64,000 bases of DNA. Source: Pontederia crassipes (Eukaryota; Streptophyta; Magnoliopsida; Commelinales; Pontederiaceae). The stretch is taken from NCBI GenBank assembly GCA_030549335.1, contig CM060184.1, positions 44,109,909 through 44,173,908 of the forward strand. Direction: 5' to 3'. A program made the translations under genes and the position numbers. Below, piece after piece: positions 59,346 to 64,000 of the stretch. The stretch's first letter is position 1. Every line of letters begins with the position of its first letter. The notes under the pieces are model-generated. The model saw nothing but the letters and a program-made list of their open reading frames with translations, had not been told where the DNA came from and made no database searches.

Positions 59346-60096
59346 CTTTACAAGAAAATTATCATTTTTCGACGGGCAATTTCTGATTGTTTGAAATCCG
59401 TCGTAATTTGCGATGGATATTGCGACGGTTCTATTTCCGACAGATTTTTCGACGGTTACAATCGTCGAAAATGGATATAATAGATTATGTAATTTATTAT
59501 ATTATTATGTTATTTTTTGACAGTTAGGAACGTCGATATTTCTGACGGATTTCTATCCATCGCAATTTGCGACGAATTTTTTGACGGTTACGACCGTCAA
59601 AAATAAAAAAATAAAAAATGTAATTTATTATATTATTATTAAATTTTTCGACGATTAGGAACGTCGATATTTTTGACGGATATCCTTCCATCGCAAAATC
59701 CGTCGCAATTTTTTACGGTCGTAACCGTCGATAAATGTATAATAAATCATATGGGGAGTATTTTATTAATATAACTAGTGACGGTCCAAACCGTCGCAAT
59801 TACCGACGGTCGAAACCGTCGGTAAAATAAAAAATAAGCATTATATATAACTAAATATTTTTTTGACGGTCACAACCGTCGATAACTTTAAAAATAATTA
59901 ATATTTACGTTTCCGACGGTCGGAGCCGCCGGTAATTAAAATTTCATTATTCCGCTTTTTTTTTCCTTTTTCCCGCTTTCTCTCATCTTTTCCCCTTGAT
60001 TTCGTCTGAAAAATCGTCGGTAATTGTGTTACCGACGGTTTTTGAGCTGATTACCGACGGCTTTGATCGTCGATAATCAGCGTTTTTCTTGTAGTG
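59346..60096. mobile_element. CACTA-type MITE with CGACGGT repeats, TSD AAG
   Basis: The 751-bp element ends TTTTTCTTGTAGTG. Its left end is the partly mutated CTTTACAAGAAAA, where CACTACAAGAAAA is expected. AAG flanks both sides (59343-59345, 60097-60099). More than a dozen CGACGGT/ACCGTCG motifs on both strands run through it, like subterminal transposase-binding repeats extended over the whole element. No coding capacity. It is inserted in the internal region of the small LTR element. Confidence 0.85.
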
Positions 60097-60099
60097 AAG

Positions 60100-60950
60100 C
60101 TTGCATCTTCTGACGAAAGAGAATTCGAAGTTGGCCAAATTCTTTTTGCATGAGTAAATTTGTCTTTGGACATTGAAGCCTTCGACATTCTTTGATGTTG
60201 AGTCAACTGAGTAAATTTGTCTTTAGACATTGAAGCCTTCGATATTCTTTGATGTTGAGTCAACTATCATAAGTGTGAATGAGCCATTATTAGTATTTTC
60301 ACAAATTAATGACTTCCCAACAATAATGCCTTTTCTAGTAGATTCTTCAAAAGATGATTGTTCGTTTGACAGTTGAATAATAGATGTCCCATCTTTAAAA
60401 AAATTCACAGTAGATGAATATGAAGGTTGAACTTCAATTGAATTATCTGCAATATCCTTCATTTCTTGTGGAGATAAAATTTTCGTAAAGATTTCTGAAA
60501 AAACTAAAGTATTTGACTCTTTTATTTTTTATGAAAATATTATTGCACTTGTGCTTCGGAATGACTTGTTCAAGTGTCGACTTAATCTATGCCTCTCTTC
60601 ATTTAAATGTTCTTCTTCCCATCGGGCAAAAGAAATAGCAGCAACTATAGTAATGGGCCGTCGAGCTTTCACTTCTCGTCGAAGATCGGGGAGAAGTCCT
60701 TCAACAAAAGTTTCTACCAATCGATGTTCGCTCTAATTTTTAATTTGACTTGATAATAATTTGAAACGAGTCCCGTACTTAATTGTTGAATATTTGCAAG
60801 CTCGTCTTCTACGTGATTTCTCTTGTTTAGTTGTTGATATTTGTTTTCGTCATTGAATACTTGTAAAATTTGTTGAAATCGTTCTTCGATTCGAGTAAGA
60901 CGATCGGTTAGTGTTAAAATCTCTAAAGTCGCTAAATCCTATGAAGCCAT
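60100..60950 (-). pseudogene. Partial gag of the small LTR element (broken)
   Basis: The minus strand has an ATG at 60950 followed by a stop at codon 4, then DLATLEILTLTDRLTRIEERF, a helical region. After a frameshift comes MVETFVEGLLPDLRREVKARRPIT (60720-60660), similar to the Gag segment 'F..GL.p.lr.ev...rP.t' of gypsy elements, followed by AISFARWEEEH. The next piece (60462-60223) is a Ser-rich open segment with no match I recognise. No zinc knuckle or pol follows, so the element relied on another for transposition. Confidence 0.65.
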
Positions 60951-61172
60951 AGATTTTTCCTGCACATTTGAAATATTAGATTATGAATATAAACTATTAA
61001 TAAGTTATGATAGAGATTGGTCAATAGTAGTAAGCGGCAGTGATGGCGATGTAGTGGCAGCAGCGAATGTGATAGATGGCAGTGGAAGACGAAGATAACT
61101 AGGTTATTGGTCCAACCAAAAACTCGAGATATCACAATTGTCCGATGACGATCGAACAACTCTGATACCAAT

Positions 61173-61499
61173 TGTTAGGTTCCTAATTCAACTAGGATAC
61201 TAATTAGATCACTTCTAGGGGATCAAGCGTCTAGTAGACGATTTCGAGGGGGTCAAGCCTCCAAGATACTTATTTTAAGCAATTATCAAAAGAAGTTGTA
61301 TTCTCATATATGATTAAAAAGAGTTCCAAGGGGGCCCTATTTATAGGATAATCCAAACAAGTCCTAGTAGAATTAGAAATAGAGTGCTAATCAAACTAGG
61401 AAGTAAATAACTAGAGTGCTAATCAAATTGAGAAGTAAATAGCTAATTCTAATTAAAAATAAATTAACTATTCCTATTATTATTAGGAAGTTCCTATCA
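61173..61499 (-). repeat. 5' LTR of the small LTR element
   Basis: 327 bp; minus start TGATAGGAAC, end CCTAACA. A TATA-like CCTATAAATAGGG (minus) lies near 61340. The partner at 58928-59182 plus 50086-50169 has the same blocks, with an extra CTAGGTT near the start. Confidence 0.9.
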
Positions 61500-61504
61500 A
61501 ACTC

Positions 61505-62100
61505 GAGTTTAAAAAAAGGATAGTTTGGACATCCACAGCAACGACGAGCTCCACAGGATGTGTATGTTGTCTTTTCTTTCATTCCATCCTCCACGGCATT
61601 GTGATGTTGCGAGGAGTTTGACGAGCAGGTCGCTGCACGATGCGCTCAACCATGGGCACTGGCAACATGTAATTCTTTTGTTTTCATCATGTTTTTTATT
61701 TGTTTTTTCAGATCAGGCTGTCAGATGCTCAAGAAGTTGGTCGTCTTCGTTCGGGTCTGATAAAGAAGCGAAGGAGCGAAAAGGTTGGTCCCTCACCATT
61801 CACGATCTCTCTGGCTCACTGACATTTCTTCGATGGAGCTGTAGTCGATGGCTGCTGTTCTTCGTCGGCATTCCTTCGGTGCACCATGATGCCATCTTCA
61901 TTGGGCAGGGAATTCTATGGCAGGAGATTTGTGCTAGGAGTGATAAATGAAAAGAGGCCGCTGATGGCGTCTCCTCTCATGCATGCTCCATTACTTCTCC
62001 ACCTCTTCTGGCATCATGTTTGCCAACCTTCCTATATCATATCCCACCTAAGAACATGGGCCTTAATAAAAAAAAGAACATGGGCATCCAAGAAATAATG
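61505..62100 (+). other. GC-richer segment, possible host gene fragment, unrecognised
   Basis: An ORF at 61525-61950 (141 codons, MDIHSNDELHRMCML...) is longer and GC-richer than surrounding ORFs. A TTTTCAG followed by a new open stretch near 61710 would allow an intron from about 61668. No domain is recognised in any frame and the reading is not conserved to my knowledge, so I leave it uncalled as a gene. Confidence 0.3.
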
Positions 62101-64000
62101 AAGTGCGTGTAAATATTTCTCCACGGAAGAAAGCCTCATATATCTATATTTCATATTTTTCTTTCATGCATGCATGATCTTTGTTTTTTTAATAGGTGAC
62201 ATCAGTACATGTACTCAGGTGATTCAATTTTTGACATGAAAAATCAATTAGTGTACTTCTGCTCACCTATCTCCTATCAGACTGTGAATACTGGTTATCA
62301 AGTTCTCTTCAGCCAACATGATAAGCGCACTCTGTACCTTCATTCTCCCTTTGCATGTTTCTGATATCATGCATGCAAGATAGGAAAGAAACATAACATA
62401 TCAAGAGCATAACATACGTTCTAACTGAAGCATAACATATCAAGAGCATAATATAAATTTATTGATTAGCCAAAAAAACTTTAGCAATCGATCGAGATTT
62501 TTGAGGTTTTGAATTCGATTTCCAAGTAAAAGAATTTTTGGGAGCCTCATATTCAGAAGTGTGATCAAGGTCATACAAATTTATAGTATGATAATAAATT
62601 AAAATTTTTATTTTACTGCTCTAGATATTATGGTCATAATATGAAAAAAATATTATAGTGAGACATACAAAAGAGTCTCTTGATCTACCACCACTCCGAT
62701 CTCAGGAATCCATGACTAAAATGCTACTTAAAATCAAAGACATATCAGTATTTGTCTTTCGTCTGTTCCTACAACTTTTGCATGCCAGGATTGATTTGGG
62801 ACAAATATAGTGTGTCCTCTGTCCATCCACTGTTCATAGTTCCCATACTGTGTAAAAGGTAGGCATGCCCCAGCGGATGGACACTAACGTGATGCATACA
62901 AAGGTCACTTAATTTTCTCTTGCATTTGCAAAATGTCAAGAAGTATACTTTAGAAAATGTATTAAGAGGAAAAACTAATGGAGACTGCTATACCTTTTCT
63001 TTTTCGGAGAGAGGCTTCTTTATTATTAATGAATGTATATTGCAAGTTAGAAATATTTAAAGATCATTTTTCACATTTGGAACTGTATGGCTTGATTGTT
63101 TTGCATTTTGAAGACCGTATGTAGTTTATCAACCCCATGAAAATTAATTAGGAAAAAACAATTATACAAAATAAGTTTCGCCAACCTTGTGAAAGTGCAA
63201 GCATCCTTGAGGATACCTGCACAATTGTAAATTATATAAGTTTACCTACATAGACTAATGACTTTCAATTATTACAATATGCAATATTTACGTAATTTTC
63301 ATTTGCCAAGTAATGGTGGTTTTCTGGTGAGAAATGTTCAATGCATCAGCCTATTTTTTGGCATTTCATGTTGTTGTTGATCTGATACTTTTGGTCATGT
63401 GCTCACAAGTCAATATGCAATGTTTTAAAATCGGACCGGACCGGACCGATCGGTTCGACTATCAATCAAGTTTAATCATGATTCGACTATCAATCGGTTT
63501 GATTTAATAAAAAAATATTTTTATAAAAAACTAAATTGAATCAGGTTGATCCAGTCAAAACCGAGTTGTACTGGAATAGATTCGATCCAATTTTTGTTAA
63601 AAACAATAGAAAAAAAGGAAAGTTGATTTTGGCAGATGTGTGAAAATATGAAATAGATAATAAGTAATAAAATATATTTAGGGGATTATTCTATGAAAGT
63701 AAAATTAAAATAAAATGTGAAAAATGGTAATAAAAAAATAAACAAAAGAGAAAATTATTCACAAAATAAAAATATTATAAAATTTTAATTATTATAAATA
63801 ATGATATTAGAAACATAAAAAATTTATTCTTATTTGATTAATTCTAAAATTATAATTAATATGATTTAATTCTATTATTTTTTATCTTTTACATTTTATT
63901 TTTAATATATTTTAAGAAGTAATAAAACTAATATTATTTTATTAAAAATTTGATTAAATCTAATCGAACACAGTTAAATCAGTCGAACATTGACCCGATA
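62101..64000. other. AT-rich intergenic DNA, no gene seen
   Basis: Non-coding. The segment from about 63425 starts with GGACCGGACCGATCGGTT and becomes A/T-rich. A weakly similar ACCGGTTCGACCTGGG followed by AT-rich DNA is at 42485-42560, so an old dispersed repeat is possible. Confidence 0.45.

Larger units (their letters stand above)
50086..61499 (-). mobile_element. Small LTR element with partial gag, host of nested insertions, TSD AACTC
   Basis: The 5' LTR is 61173-61499 (327 bp) and starts TGATAGGAAC on the minus strand. The 3' LTR is 58928-59182 plus 50086-50169, split by the chromovirus. Perfect 5-bp TSDs AACTC flank it (50081-50085 and 61500-61504). A PBS for initiator tRNA-Met (61160-61170) lies 2 nt from the 5' LTR, and a purine tract (minus GAAGAGGTCGG) precedes the 3' LTR. 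The interior is only about 1.24 kb without the MITE and codes for a broken gag, so the element is non-autonomous. Confidence 0.88.

Overview
This window is repeat-dominated plant nuclear DNA, probably from a monocot with a medium-to-large genome; the monocot guess is weak. The evidence is a recognisable apoplast-type polyamine oxidase gene with GT-AG introns, Ty3/gypsy chromoviruses primed by initiator tRNA-Met (TGGTATCAGAGC), Ty1/copia and LINE fragments, CACTA, MULE and hAT transposons, and AT-rich intergenic DNA. I saw no bacterial, organellar, tRNA, rRNA or CRISPR features. Boundaries were read by eye from terminal dinucleotides, target-site duplications (TSDs) and repeat-to-repeat comparison.

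Left third, 1-24403. A minus-strand copia pol is split by a Tekay-like gypsy element. Part of that nest (2394-9848) appears inverted, with breakpoints in short microhomology. A 2.34-kb solo LTR (3515-5854, TSD AGATC) lies inside it. Next come a Pack-MULE-like element (11012-12442, 9-bp TSD) carrying a broken CAF1 deadenylase copy, an old LTR-like desert, a CACTA element with a TNPA-type gene and a GC-rich inverted-motif block (16544-19904), one truncated LTR and one solo LTR (21868-24403).

Middle, 24404-41500. A hAT MITE with a perfect 8-bp TSD precedes the only convincing host gene, a polyamine oxidase on the plus strand (28282-30623, five exons, 298 codons). It is cut off in intron 5 by a minus-strand gypsy element (30774-39745) that has a degenerate gag-pol, an unusual CCHC-containing ORF ahead of gag, and a 5' LTR truncated at its palindrome array. 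The C-terminal third of the oxidase is not found beyond the element. CACTA TNP2 transposase remnants follow.

Right third, 41500-64000. A second CACTA end, microsatellites, a decayed LINE, and another solo LTR (46924-48919) lead into a clear three-layer nest. A small LTR element (50086-61499, TSD AACTC) has its LTR split by a nearly intact 8.76-kb chromovirus (50170-58927) and its interior split by a 751-bp CACTA-type MITE (59346-60096, TSD AAG). The last 2.5 kb holds no recognised gene.

One theme joins the LTRs. Five LTR copies, from visibly different families or subfamilies, carry a dense array of a short motif about 0.55-1.0 kb from the LTR start. Motifs include CGGTCGACCG, TCACGGCCATGA and CCAGGTCATATT. 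The motif differs between families while the position is shared.
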